Positions 11,202 to 22,120 of a stretch of DNA of 64,000 nucleotides are shown piece after piece; position 1 is the stretch's first letter; each line of letters starts with the position of its first letter. The notes beneath the pieces were generated by a model that did no database searches, was not told the origin of the DNA, and saw only the letters and a list, made by a program, of their open reading frames with translations. The stretch is from Neonectria sp. B-13 (lineage: Eukaryota; Ascomycota; Sordariomycetes; Hypocreales; Nectriaceae): contig NOKP01000008.1 in NCBI GenBank assembly GCA_002682825.1, positions 62,001 through 126,000 on the forward strand, read 5' to 3'. The translations under genes were made by a program, and so were the position numbers.

Positions 11202-12990
11202 ATGAAAGGTGGATTCATCGAATCGCTCGTCGCAGCGCTCTCTCAACACTGGGCGCTGATTCTCGTCACCCTATTCCTCGGATGGCACCTCAAAAACCGC
11301 TATCACAATGGTCTGAACAAGTATCCAGGCCCGTTCCTGGCATCTCTGACGGATTGGTGGCGATTCTTCGATGTATACAAGCAACGCCCAGAGAGAACGC
11401 TTCGGGCCCTTCACGACAAACATGGAGACATTGTCCGAACAGGCCCGAACAGCCTTTCGTTTTCTGACCCCGCGGCTCTAAAATCCATTTACGGACTCAA
11501 CAAAGGCTTCATCAAGGCAAGCATACACATACCCGTCGTTCCGCACAGATCTAACCTCGTAATAGTCTAATTTCTACATCGTCCAGCAATCTGTTGTCAA
11601 CGGCTTCCGATTAGCGTCTCTATTCAGCACCACCGACAATGACTTCCACGCCCAATTCCGTCGCAGCGTCAACTCAGCCTTCGCCATGAGTGCCTTGGTT
11701 CAATATGAACCCTTCGTTGACAACACTACCAAACTATTCCTTGACCAGACCGAAAAGCTCTTCGTTGGAAAGCCTGAGGGCTGCGACTTCACGACTTGGC
11801 TGCAGTTCTATGCCTTCGATGTCATTGGAGAAATTACGTACAGCAAGCGGCACGGGTTTCTCGAGAAGAACGAAGACGTTGAGGGTATTGTTGGATATCT
11901 GTCCAAGCTCTTCCTATACGTCGCACCCGTAAGTAGCTGCCGATTGATTATGAAATGCCGTTGCTGACACCCATGACCTAGGTTGGTCAAATCCCATTCT
12001 TGGATCTAATTTTCCTCAAGAACCCCATCTACCTCAAACTTTCTCAATGGGGCTTCGTTGACTCCACGTTTCCTGTGGCTCGCTTTGCCCGCGCTCGCAT
12101 GGCTGAGCGCCTTATTCCCGAACTCAACAATAACGCCACCATCCTCCCAACCAGCTCGCCAAAGAAGCAGCCTTTAGGATCTGACTTGCTGTCCAAATTC
12201 ATCGGCGCGAGAGAAGCCAGACCCGAGTTTATGACTGATTCCCTAGTTCAGACCATGGCCGTATCCATGGCCTTTGCCGGCTCAGAAACGACGGCAATCA
12301 CACTATCGGCTGTGTTTTACTACCTGCTGCGCAACAGAGCCTGCTATGAGAAACTCACGAAAGAGCTGGATGATGCTGCGAGATCCAAAACCTTCGAGGA
12401 CAACGAAACTGGACTCGTCACCTTTGCTGAAGCTCAAAAACTGCCATATCTGCATGCATGCATACAAGAGGGCTTCCGTATGCATCCCGCACCCGGGCTT
12501 CCGATGGAGCGAATCGTGCCTCCGCAGGGAGTTGACATTTTGGGCGAACATATCAAGGGTGGCACAATTGTTGGAGTCTCGGCCTGGCAGATCCACCGTC
12601 GCCCTGAGATTTTTGGCCCGGACGTCGATGAGTACAGACCAGAAAGATGGCTTGCCGACCCAAACGAAGATGCCGAAGAGGAGGCGAAAAGAATTAAGAA
12701 GATGAACGGCATGATGTTCCAATTTGGGATGGGCAGCCGGACCTGCATCGGAAAGAACATCAGTCTGTTAGAAATCTATAAAGTGGTACCGAGTCTCATG
12801 AGAAGATTTGACGTAAGTATCTCCGCCAGAAATATCTAGTCGGCTGCTAATGACGTGACAGATTAACCTTCGGGACCCGAACAAGGAATGGACCATCATC
12901 AATGCTTGGTTTGTGAAGCAAACAGACTTTTACGTCAAGTTCAGCCGGAGAGAGATAGTCCAAGCTCAGATTCGGGAGAAGGAATCATAG
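11202..12990 (+). CDS. Cytochrome P450 monooxygenase
   Basis: Microsomal haem monooxygenase. Four exons (11202-11516, 11566-11928, 11982-12812, 12862-12990) give 545 aa, the usual length. The N-terminus has one hydrophobic anchor (about residues 12-28) followed by a KYPGP proline hinge. The I-helix motif is AGSETT, the K-helix ExxR is EGFR, the PERF-equivalent is YRPERW, and the haem loop is FGMGSRTCIG with Cys481 as the axial ligand. The first intron (11517-11565) has a GC donor, AAG|GCAAGC. The overall pattern resembles the pisatin-demethylase/benzoate-hydroxylase-like fungal group, but that is a soft call. It is divergent from a Zn2Cys6 regulator. Substrate unknown. Confidence 0.92.
11517..11565 (+). 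other. GC-AG intron in the P450 gene
   Basis: The exon ends ATCAAG, the intron starts GCAAGC and ends AATAG, and the next exon starts TCTAATTTC. This yields KGFIK-SNFYIVQQSV in frame. The intron is 49 bp. No GT donor nearby gives the same join. Confidence 0.78.
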
Positions 12991-13413
12991 AAGTTCTGGT
13001 TCTGTTAGCACTAAAACACTGAGCTCAGTACTATTATGAGTGACCATTAGGTTAGAAGACTCGGGGATCAAATAGACAGATGTTCAACTTGTTCAAGTAT
13101 CGAAACAGGTTCTCGGTCAGCCATGTCTGGTGCAGCGGTAGCCGTGCTCAATATCGTACAAGCGACTAAAAATAACGATCTAAGCAAGAGAATGCCCGAC
13201 ACGGTCATTTCCTAGACAAACCCTTCGAACACGGCTCTTCGCCTATCAAACAGGCAGAATTTTGACAAGCAACCGGTAATTATATTTGCTAGGTCCTGCC
13301 ACCAATCCCTGTCTTGTCGCACTTGGAAAACCGCTCATTATAATCCCACGTTGAAAGGGATGAAGCTAAAAAATCCCTTGTCGAGTGGTCGAGCCCGGAG
13401 TCTAAGGGCATGA
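12991..13413. other. Intergenic, 3' ends of P450 and NACHT-WD40 genes
   Basis: Convergent region of about 420 bp. No gene, repeat or RNA structure recognised. Confidence 0.5.
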
Positions 13414-16400
13414 TTAATCTAGAGAAGGGGTTTGAGACGGTCGCCGCCGAGATAGTGAACGTGTTCGGTGCACGTGAAAGGTTTGCAGACTGCGGCCAAG
13501 AGGCGTTCTGCAGAGCGCCACTCGTTGCTGACTTGTTGATGAAGCCAATGGACCTTCAGCCGCAAACTCAAGAATCAAGACCTGTCCAGACTCGCAACCA
13601 ATTACGACCTTGGAGCCGCCAATAGCAACCGCGTGGGTTCCCAAAGTTAGAATGCCAAATGGCCGATACTCTGGCGGCAGCCAAAGTACGTACTCAGTAT
13701 TCCATAAGATGCACTGCTGGTCGGCGGTTATTCCGTAACCCTTGAGGCGAGGTCGCGATATTGGATGAAGATCGAGCACCATTGTGCCGATGTTCGTCTG
13801 AAAATATAAGCTTGCTGGATCAAAAGCTTGCACAACACATTGTGTGTCGAGTTTACATGTTCTTGTACATCTCCCCTTTTTCAAGTCCCAGATTCTGATC
13901 TCCGTATAACAAGGAAAGGTGTAGGAAGATGATGACGCAAGCCAGTGGTCGTCATGGGAAAAGACCACAACGTCAATCGCTATATCGGCGTTGAGAGTCT
14001 GTTTGCATTTCCATGTGTTCGAATCCCATAACTTGATCCAGCTCCTAGAACCCACTGCCAGGTAGCGACTGTTGTGGGAAAATACAAGCGATTGGGGTTC
14101 ATCGTCGTCGTGCCCGAGTCTTTGGATGCATTCGCCTCTTTTCAGGTCCCATACCTTGACCGAGCCTTTCTTAGGCGCCGATGCAAGCCAGCGACTTTCA
14201 TGGGAGAATACAACGCTACTCCGAAATTTATCGTCCATGAGCGCCTTCACTTGCGCCTCTGACACTGTGTCTCTGAACGCCTTCACTTGCGCCCCTGTCG
14301 CTGTGTCTCTGATCTGAATCTCCACAGCCTCGTATAGGGCAAGTAAGCGACTGTCCGGTGAAAAGACAGGCAATGTAGTAAACATAGGAAAGTCGAACGT
14401 CTGTACACATTTTCCAGTCGCAGAATCCCAGAGTTTGATCGTCATATCATCAGATGATACAACCAGGGAACCATTGGGAGAGAGCAAGACAAGGTGAGAA
14501 TTACGTGAATTGCGGCGCTGGTGTAACTGATTAATCTGAGCCGAATCCGTCATTGCTAGATCCCAGATTTTAATCATCCGACCGTTTGTTGATGCAAGCA
14601 ATCGACTGGTAGGCGAGAACGCAATCGATAAAGCTCCTTCCTCAAATTGCTGCAAACAATTCCCAGTTGTCCTGTCGAGTATCTCGATTGGGCCAAGTAT
14701 GGTACTTGACGCAAGCAGGTGACCATCCCGTGAAAATTCAATCGAGTCGACGGAATGTAGGCCTCTACTCTGCCTATTCATCACCTGGAGGAATTTGCCC
14801 GCGGCTGGATCCCAGAGCTTAATTCTGTTGGAGTAAGTCACCCCCAATTTATAGTCGGGCGAGAATTTGACGCAACCGAACAGGTCGAAACTGTGGGCTG
14901 CAAATGTCTGTAGACGGACTTGCCTTTTCAGGTCCCAAAGGCTCATCGATTTCCATGATGCTGATGCAAGAAACTGACCGTCTTCGGATAATGAAACCGA
15001 GGTGACATCGTCAGTATGCTCGTGAAGCGTTCGTATGCAGGCTCCTGTTTCCGGGTCCCAGAGTTTGACGGTTGTGTCTTCAGATCCGGATACAAGTAAA
15101 CGACCATCCTGAGAGAATGCAACCGACCTGACGACTTTCGTATGACCCTCGAGTGTCCGTATGCATGTTCCCTGCTCTCCGTCCCAGATTTTGATCGTGC
15201 GATCCAGTGATGCCGATGCAATCCAGAAATTATTTTCTGAGAAAGCGACTGAGGTAAGACCGTGAGTATGACCTATGAGCGTTTTTATGCATTCCCCTGT
15301 GGTCACATCCCAGACCCTGGCTGTTGTATCATCTGATGCTGATGCCAGAAGGCGACCATCATGCGAGAATGCGACAAATGTGACGCTGGCAGTGTGACCC
15401 TCCATCGTCTGCAAGCATGCACTCCAGTTTTCCTCCGTAATTGGCTTCGTCGTAATCCATTTTGGCTCCTCTTCTTGATAGATTTCCCTCGTGATGCTGC
15501 GTGCTGGGCTGAACACAAGTGCTGAAGTATAAACCTGAAGAGGACTTTTCTCAATTGTCCCTCTGTGGTATCGAATGAATCTGTTTTCGTCTTGGACTAG
15601 GTTGGCGAGCTGAGAAGTGTAGCTCTGAATCGCTGTCAGTGGATATGGTTCTCCTCCTAGGAGCGTTTTCCTTACCTGAAGAATACCCTCCAGCTCCCTC
15701 ATTGAGGCTATCCCAACTGAAACATCCCCCATATAGCCGAGAACTTCGAGCCAATGGAGATAGTGCTGGCGTAAAAACTTTTCAACGGGGCCACCATCTA
15801 CCAATTCCTGGTTTTGGGCATCAGAGCCACAGTTTGTCAAGTGAGGGACCCAGCAGACACATGGATACCGCAGTGAGGCCAGCAGGTCCTTGGTCGGCCG
15901 TCCCTCTGGTTCTAAGCTGTAGATATCGCGTCGAAGGGATTTTGACATGACCTGGAGCGATTTTGAGAAGATGATACGGTGCTGCTCTTTTCCATCGTAG
16001 CTAAAATCGTTGGTTGCGTTCATGAGGAAAGCCTTTGCCGAATCGTGTACGAAGTAAATGGTCCGTTTTCGAAGCGTCAGGAACGAGCCACAGAACCCTA
16101 TAATCTCGGATAACGAGTCGTCGTCAGACGCACCATCAGGAACCTCCAACAAAGACACAAGTTCGTCCAAGGAGATGGGTCGAAAGACAGTCAACATGAC
16201 AACAATGATTCGCTGGTAGAAGCCGGAAATATCCGTTCTCTCGTTGCGTACTTGCTCGAGCATTCGTTCGTAAAGAGGTTCGAGTCCATATGGGAAAGCC
16301 TCCAGCTCCTTCAAAGTCCTCCATTTTGGAGTATCCTCGAGCATTTGACAAGCCAAGGACACCCAGAGGAATGTGTTCTGTGCCTTTGAGGACAAGTGGT

Positions 16401-18060
16401 TCTGAACAACCTGTTTCGTTTCGGGCACGTAATTCTTTTTCTTCGCCAAGACTTTCACCTTGTGCTGAATGTATGAGTTGACAGCTGCAGAGACGGCCTT
16501 TTCGTTCAGCTCCAAGCATAACCGTACCTTGTGTGGGGCAGTGTCGAGAACCTCCTTGATGTCTGGCCTATTGCGACTCGAGACAATCCACTTGACATGA
16601 GGCCATGACGACTTCTTGAGGATGAACTGTAGAAGGTTCTTCCATCCCTCTCTGCATTCATCAAGTGCATCGATGATAAGGTAGGTTGTCTGAGAACGTA
16701 GTTCTTTCAAACAATTCGTAAAGATCGTGCACAGCGCGGACCAAGCATTCTTGTCTTCAAAAAGCGTTTGGCCAGAATGCTGATACTTTTCTTGAATGTG
16801 AGAGCTCAAGGACGGTTTCTGCACGGCCAAGAGGTAAAGGATGCCGCGTAACACTGATGACGCGGTATTAATACGCGGGTCGCTCGCTTCGCAGAAAGAA
16901 TACGACAGGATGGTGTCGGAACCTTGGTCTTCCAGCTTCGTGGAAGGGCCCAACTCATTGATAATGCCACAGATCAACATTGTCTTGCCTTTTCCGGGGT
17001 CGCCATTGATCCAAAGTAGTGGGCTCATTTCCTCGCGCCACTTTTTGAATTCATCGTTTTCGAGAATCCAGGCGTATGAGTCATGGAGCAAGCCGCCCTT
17101 GGTTTCTTCGATTCGCGTCTTATCGTCTCGGGGGTCCGTCACCCACAGGCTTGCAAGGCAAGATTCCTTGTCATCGCGATTACCTGAAGGGTATTTGTTA
17201 ATACGAAACTTCGATGTCGGGGGAAGTCACATCTCTCAGGAATGGTGATGTTTGGGATTTATCACCGCAGGTAACTAACCATGGGAGAAATTCTTGGTCA
17301 CTATTTTTCCACGAGTCAGTTGCTGCCTTGATTATCTCAATGTTTATTTACTTCTATCTCCATGATGTCTCATGACTCGATGGTCTTACTTCCCCTAAGA
17401 ATGCTTAGACTTTGGGAGCTCACTGAAACTGATAGTCCCACCGTCCGCCTTGTAGTTGTACATGCCCCCGTTAACATTGTTCTGTGTGCTGTTGGCGCCA
17501 GAGACGCTGTTAATGTGCCCCTGGCCATTATGGATGTTGCTGGCGGGCTTCTCTTCAAAAAGTGAATCAGGTAGCGATGGATCGACTTGGTTCATCTCTT
17601 CTATGGCCTTCTTCAACTCTTCCACCTGGTGCTGTGTTGCCGTCTTGAACACACGGTAAGATGTCAAGGTCTGAACGTCCTTCAAGATGTCACCCATGAG
17701 CGATTCAACTCGGCCCTTTTTGCCTATGTTGGCTACAAGCATCTGATACACCTGAAGGACAGGTTTCCCTTTTGACTGGTGGAGTTTAAGAAATATGTTC
17801 TTCAACTTTTCGGTCTTCTTGTGACAGCCATCCACGAGACTGTTGAGTGGTTCGGGGTCGTCGCCTTCCACGTCGATAAAGTCCTGGGTGTGCTTTTTCG
17901 CATCCTGAAGAGTACTCTCAACAAGTGGAAGCCTTCTTCTCACTGTGTGAAATGCTTCGGGTAGACCTGGAAGATCCTTGATTGCGCCATACGCCTCAAT
18001 GATACTTTCCGTGATGGCGACGATGTTCGCGATTAAGCTGAAGATCTCGAACCCTGACAT
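13414..18060 (-). CDS. STAND/NLR-like receptor: SesA domain, NACHT NTPase, WD40 repeats
   Basis: Fungal intracellular receptor of the NLR-like type used in non-self recognition and programmed cell death. Two exons (18060-17424 and 17183-13414) give 1,468 aa. Residues 1-165 match the SesA-type N-terminal effector-like domain (MSGFEIFSL..., PGLPEAFHTV, RRRLPLVESTL). Residues 175-212 form an Asn/Gly/Gln-rich linker (NIHNGQGHINS, TQNNVNGGMYNY) of the kind associated with amyloid signalling. The NACHT domain follows, with P-loop GDPGKGKT at 273-280, Walker B TYLIIDALDE and a KWIVSSRNRP sensor-like block. From about residue 740 there are at least ten WD40 repeats, the first three or four regular (LLASASDDTTARVWD, GSEDTTVKLWD), the later ones degenerate. 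The intron donor A|GTGAGC is the only good one in phase; the second exon has no in-frame ATG of its own, so it needs exon 1. Confidence 0.87.
14243..14314 (-). repeat. 36-bp imperfect tandem repeat inside WD40 region
   Basis: Two copies of a 36-bp unit starting GCCTTCACTTGCGCC on the plus strand at about 14243 and 14279. It codes two consecutive 12-residue units, DTATGAQVKAFR and DTVSEAQVKALM. The unit is shorter than a WD blade, so it looks like a local slippage duplication. Confidence 0.7.
17424..17538 (-). other. Asn/Gly-rich linker, candidate amyloid-signalling motif
   Basis: Codes for residues about 175-212 of the NACHT-WD40 receptor, between the SesA domain and the NACHT NTPase. Repeated G/N/Q/S spacing and hydrophobic or aromatic punctuation (I, V, M, Y, F) recall the sigma-type and related prion-like motifs of fungal STAND proteins. 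It ends exactly at the exon 1 donor site. Similarity is by eye only. Confidence 0.45.
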
Positions 18061-19505
18061 CTTTGGCTGCAAAACTTCGGGTTTCGGTCGACGGTCACTT
18101 GCTTGGCGAGGTTTTGAGACAAGGGCAAGTCATCTAGTGAACCAATTAACTTATGTGTTGCGATTAAGCTTGGGGTCACGTATAATGACTTACGGATACG
18201 TGTGAATCTGTCCGTGGAGACTAGCAGGCTCTGCAAGGAAACTGGGTAAACAGAGGACAGAGAGCTGGTAGCTTGAGGTTGCCGGCGGTGCTTTGCAAAC
18301 GGCAGCTTGCGCCGGTAGAGGAGCGGGAATTGCTTGAGAGATCAATGCTTGGGAGGGAGAGTTTTCTTGTCCAGCAGCAAGCCCAGCCTGATTATGAGGG
18401 AACTTTATAGTCGCCCAATCAAATCATTGGTCTTGCTGCGGGGGTTTGTAATTACGATTCGCAATGGCTGGTACTTAAAAGTGCAGCTGCTGGTGCGTAC
18501 ATCATACGTGAAGTGCATATGTACAGCTACCTATCTTGCCTCCTGTCTTAGGTGTCAGCTGATATACTGCAATAGTGGAATAGGCAGCGAGTTTACCTTT
18601 TCAACCCTTCTGGCCTATTGGTATTTACACTTTGATATGCGCCCAGTGATGATTGGGACAGCCAGTGGGAAGAATGTGGGCGCTGGGGCAGTGCTTTCTC
18701 GTCTGAATGCAGAAGAAGATGTTGGTGGAAGTATCCAGGCAGCAATTGGTCCGTTCTGCTTACAGGGCCTGACTATATGGCCGCAGATGCACGAAGCTTG
18801 AGTAAGGCCACCTATTAGAAGCATTCGGCTTGCAGGGAGGTTATCAGCCAGGACAAACGATTAGCTCGGAGGCTTCTTAGCTGCAGCACCTCGTGCAGGA
18901 GCTGAATACGTTGTGGAGTTAACGGTGAAGGATGCAGACGACAGGCTAATATTTTCCCCTCTCACTCTCTTGGATGGGGCTAAGTCATATCATTCCAATC
19001 ATTTGCTGCCCTTGTCTCAGCCACCCGGTCTGTTGGGCGCTTTTCCGTGTCGGTTGGCGGTTAGTGCTCTCAGTTACGTTGCACCCGTCTGGCTTCAACT
19101 GGTTAGTTCTGACCATTGTGAATGCAAGTTGACCCAATGACCTGCACGAGTATGCATCTTATCACCTGGAGGGTCCGCGGCAACATAACGAGGCTGCGAT
19201 GTGCATCTCTTGGCAACTATTCATTGGATATTACTTTTGGCAAATGACCGAAAATGAGGCTTAGCAGTCGGGTAATTGTCTTACGGGTGTGAGCGGTCAG
19301 GCCAGCCAGCACCGGTCAAAATTGACAAGAGAAGGGGGAGGTTCTCGGAAATATTGCCAAAGGCTGCCAGTGCATTTGAGCAGGATGCTCCAGTCACGTT
19401 TCAAGGGCTAGCCATCCGAGATGTTTATCAAGATCTAGATTAATCTTAAATAATAGATTAATATCCTGCGGCAACTTTGTCCGAGTCTATGTTCAATGAT
19501 TCCTC
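18061..19505. other. Long intergenic stretch, no gene supported
   Basis: About 1.4 kb upstream of the NACHT-WD40 gene. A 155-codon open frame at 18334-18801 has no recognisable domain or splice support. Around 19430-19465 the sequence is AT-rich (TTAATCTTAAATAATAGATTAATA), with a short inverted repeat. Nothing else is visible. Confidence 0.5.
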
Positions 19506-20140
19506 TCAAGCAATGCTGCTGCTATGAACAATTGTTCCAAAGGCGTCCGCAATCTCGCTCAGCGCAACGCGAGTGAGCTGCTCGGCATCCACGCCAGGAA
19601 TGTCCCTATCACCAACAGCGTCCTCTGCAACTACAACATCGTAACCTCTCTGAGCAGCTTGTCTAGCAGTGGTAGAAACACATACGTGCGCCTAGTCCTG
19701 TTACCAATAATTTACACAAGGGTCACTGAGGGCAGGAAACTTACCATGTAGCCCGCGAGAACAATCTTCTTGCTTCCTAGCTTCTCCAAATGCTCCTGCA
19801 AGTCTGTCCCCGCAAAAGAGCCTGGGAAGTTCTTGTGGATGATTTTCTCGCCGTCTTCAGGTGTAAGCTCCTCGAACTCTTTAGCTAGGTTGGTGCCAGG
19901 AGTGAAGACAGGAGCTCCTTCAGGAGTTGCGTGCAAGACGTGGATAACGTTGCCATTGGCCTCCCGATACTTGTTGAGGATCGAGGCAATGGCCTTGCGA
20001 GATGAGTCCACGTTTGCGACCTTAAGCTTTCCCGCAGCGTACTCGTTTTGCGCGTCGATAATAACGAGAGTGCTATCTTTGGGGCTTGCCGTAGACGGCG
20101 GGACACCGAGAAGCTCACGGAACAAGAAAGGAGTTGACAT
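19506..20140 (-). CDS. Isochorismatase-family cysteine hydrolase
   Basis: Small cysteine hydrolase of the isochorismatase/nicotinamidase superfamily. Two exons (20140-19745 and 19691-19506) give 193 aa, the usual length. The catalytic triad is visible: Asp in VIIDAQNEY (near residue 32), Lys in [10 protein letters not shown], and the nucleophile Cys in [15 protein letters not shown], which spans the intron. This cis/His-Val-Cys-Val-Ser pattern is the standard nucleophile block. Such proteins may act on isochorismate, amides or other small substrates; the family alone does not decide. The ATG at 20140 (MSTPFLF) fits family N-termini; the open frame extends upstream but looks non-coding. Its 3' end faces the long empty region before the NACHT gene. 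Confidence 0.9.
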
Positions 20141-20588
20141 TATTTCTGTTAAGATTGAGATGATACCAAAGATGAATAGGTTTCTGAGGGCAAGGGGGTT
20201 TGAAGCGGGGTCTATAAAAGTGATGATGCCATCGCCGCCCGCGAACGCTACATATGTGATGACAAATTGTGTTTTCTCCACTTAAGGTAACTTCATTCGG
20301 GCAATTCCACGTCTAGGGAGTACACACAAATGGTTGATTAATCGTTCTCTTCCCTTGAGCCGGCTGGTCCGATTCCCATGAATGGACTACACAGTCAACT
20401 TCCCCGCACGACGCATCACGGCTAGTTTTGTTCGAATGGTACATAATCGACGATGCACGTAAAGTATACCGCCTTCACAAGAAGGTGACTGTCTACCACT
20501 TTCTACTATGCGATCCAAGACAAAGGGTAGGTAAAAGAAAGCAGAGATTTTCTATTCATACAAATAATAATACAACGTCTGCTACTAA

Positions 20589-21313
20589 CTAGTGACATGA
20601 CTTTCCAAACTTTCGGAGACGGATGTAATTGTATGGAAGCGGTGCGAAGAACCCAGCAGCCATAGAAACCAGGGCTGCAACCCAAAATGCAGGAGAGTCA
20701 AACGAAACCGTTCCTCCAGTGAGGTAATAGTCAACTGCGTTTTCAGCAATCTCCATGGTCGCCATTGAAATGAAGCTCATCCCGATGGCAGTCTTGACGG
20801 CGGGGATCCATGATAGTCCATCGCGACCAAGGCGAAGCAGCACAGTCTCCAGTAGAATGGAGGTTGAGATTCCAGAAATCACTTTATCAAAGCCGTATTA
20901 GGAATTGCAAATCTTGCGTTTATATGGTTCCACTTACTCGCTATTGGCATAATCACTCCCATTCCAAGGTCTGGATAGTTCAACTGAAGGAGCCACATGG
21001 CCGTGAAATCTCCAAATGTGCAGCCAGCAAGACACCGCAAGGTATTTACAGAAGCTCGGTTCCATGTTGGCCGCGAAGTCCAAAAAGACGACGAACGGAC
21101 GGACAGAGGTTGTGGTGTGTGACAAGTCTGACTCTTAGAACAGGGCTTTGTGGTTTTTTGGCTTGTGGATTGACTCGCAGAAGTCGAAAATAGCCTCACA
21201 GCATGGCTTTTGGTATGCGAGTTCAACCGTAGGCGCGTCGCTCCGGTAGGTCGCGTCGCAGGGCGCAAGAGTCGCAACCCACAGAGTCGAGAGACATGAA
21301 TGGCGTTGTTCAT
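20589..21313 (-). CDS. DUF4396 membrane protein
   Basis: Two exons (21313-20938 and 20881-20589, intron 56 bp) give 222 aa. The N-terminal 80 or so residues are basic, Ser/Thr-rich and low in acidic residues, which suggests a mitochondrial targeting peptide (RLLRPATRPTGATRLRLNSHTKSHAVRLFSTSAS). The DUF4396 core follows: WNRASVNTLRCLAGCTFGDFTAMW, then SILLETVLLRLGRDGLSW, MSFISMATMEIAENAVDY and the ending GFFAPLPYNYIRLRKFGKSCH. Three or four membrane segments are apparent. The conserved Cys and Met pattern (RCLAGCTxGD, MxxMxxMExxxNxxD) has been noted in relation to metal transport in some annotations, but function is not established. Likely an inner mitochondrial membrane protein, by inference. 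Confidence 0.88.
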
Positions 21314-22120
21314 GGTTAAATAAGACTCGCCGAGATGGCGAATATCGGGACAATTGAGAATAGAAGTTGAAGACAGGTGAAGAAAGATGTTTAAAGTAGC
21401 ATCACAATTTGTATCCTTCTCAGGCCTTTGTAAACGTTTCGGCCGCAAAATTCGCTCGCGATGCTAGTTCTCGGCTCGGGAGCCGCGGAGCAAGACATAT
21501 TTGCATAAGGTCGGCATAAATATGCAGCATGCTATCGTAAGCACGTGACATTCAAATGCAAGCTGCTCTGCACAACTCTTGGTCTTGGGTTTCGATCACA
21601 ACCATACAGTTATCTATCTTTGCTAAGAAATAATGAGATGAGAGACTAGCTTCATTTAACTAATGTACTGTTTTCAACTGTTGGGTAAATTTTGGTGAGC
21701 TGTGTTCCCAGATCCCAAGCCATCTGTTGAGATTCGGGGAACATAAATACCTTTGACTTGATGGTTGAGTTGGCCTTTTGCCCCAGTATTCACTGCAGTT
21801 GCGGCGACACATTGAACTCCATAACCCATATCCAAAGTTAAAGAGTATTTGTCTTAAAGATGACGAGTATCTATCTTAGCATTTGAGACTATGGAACAGA
21901 ATCCAAACAAATGACTATCCTGTAAACGGTGGAGCTGTAGGGTAAACAACGTGAGTTTGAGACGCGCTTGTCCGATTGCGGGGGTTGGTCGAGTCAGGTG
22001 ACAAAACGAACCGGCCCCTCACCGTGAGCCCGTGATGCTTTACACATGGGCCGCGTCGTCCATCATTTCTTCGGGTTCTTGATATTGTCAATCAAAGCAC
22101 AAGTTTGATGGGCTGGAAGA
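21314..22120. promoter_or_regulatory. Divergent intergenic region before the second Zn2Cys6 gene
   Basis: About 800 bp, moderately AT-rich, between the starts of the DUF4396 gene (minus) and a regulator (plus). No gene, no repeat. No copy of the 15-bp cluster motif found between 25.9 and 30.9 kb. Confidence 0.45.

Noticed and set aside
17184..17423. SesA exon and NACHT exon as two separate genes
   Set aside because: The NACHT exon has no in-frame ATG between its upstream stop and the DPRDDK block, and a good in-phase intron joins both. Intron retention remains possible and is listed as a finding.
18334..18801. 155-codon frame upstream of the NACHT-WD40 gene
   Set aside because: No domain, no splice partners and unremarkable composition; more likely intergenic.
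19430..19470. AT-rich inverted repeat as a transposon end
   Set aside because: Too short, and no transposase remnant or target duplication nearby.
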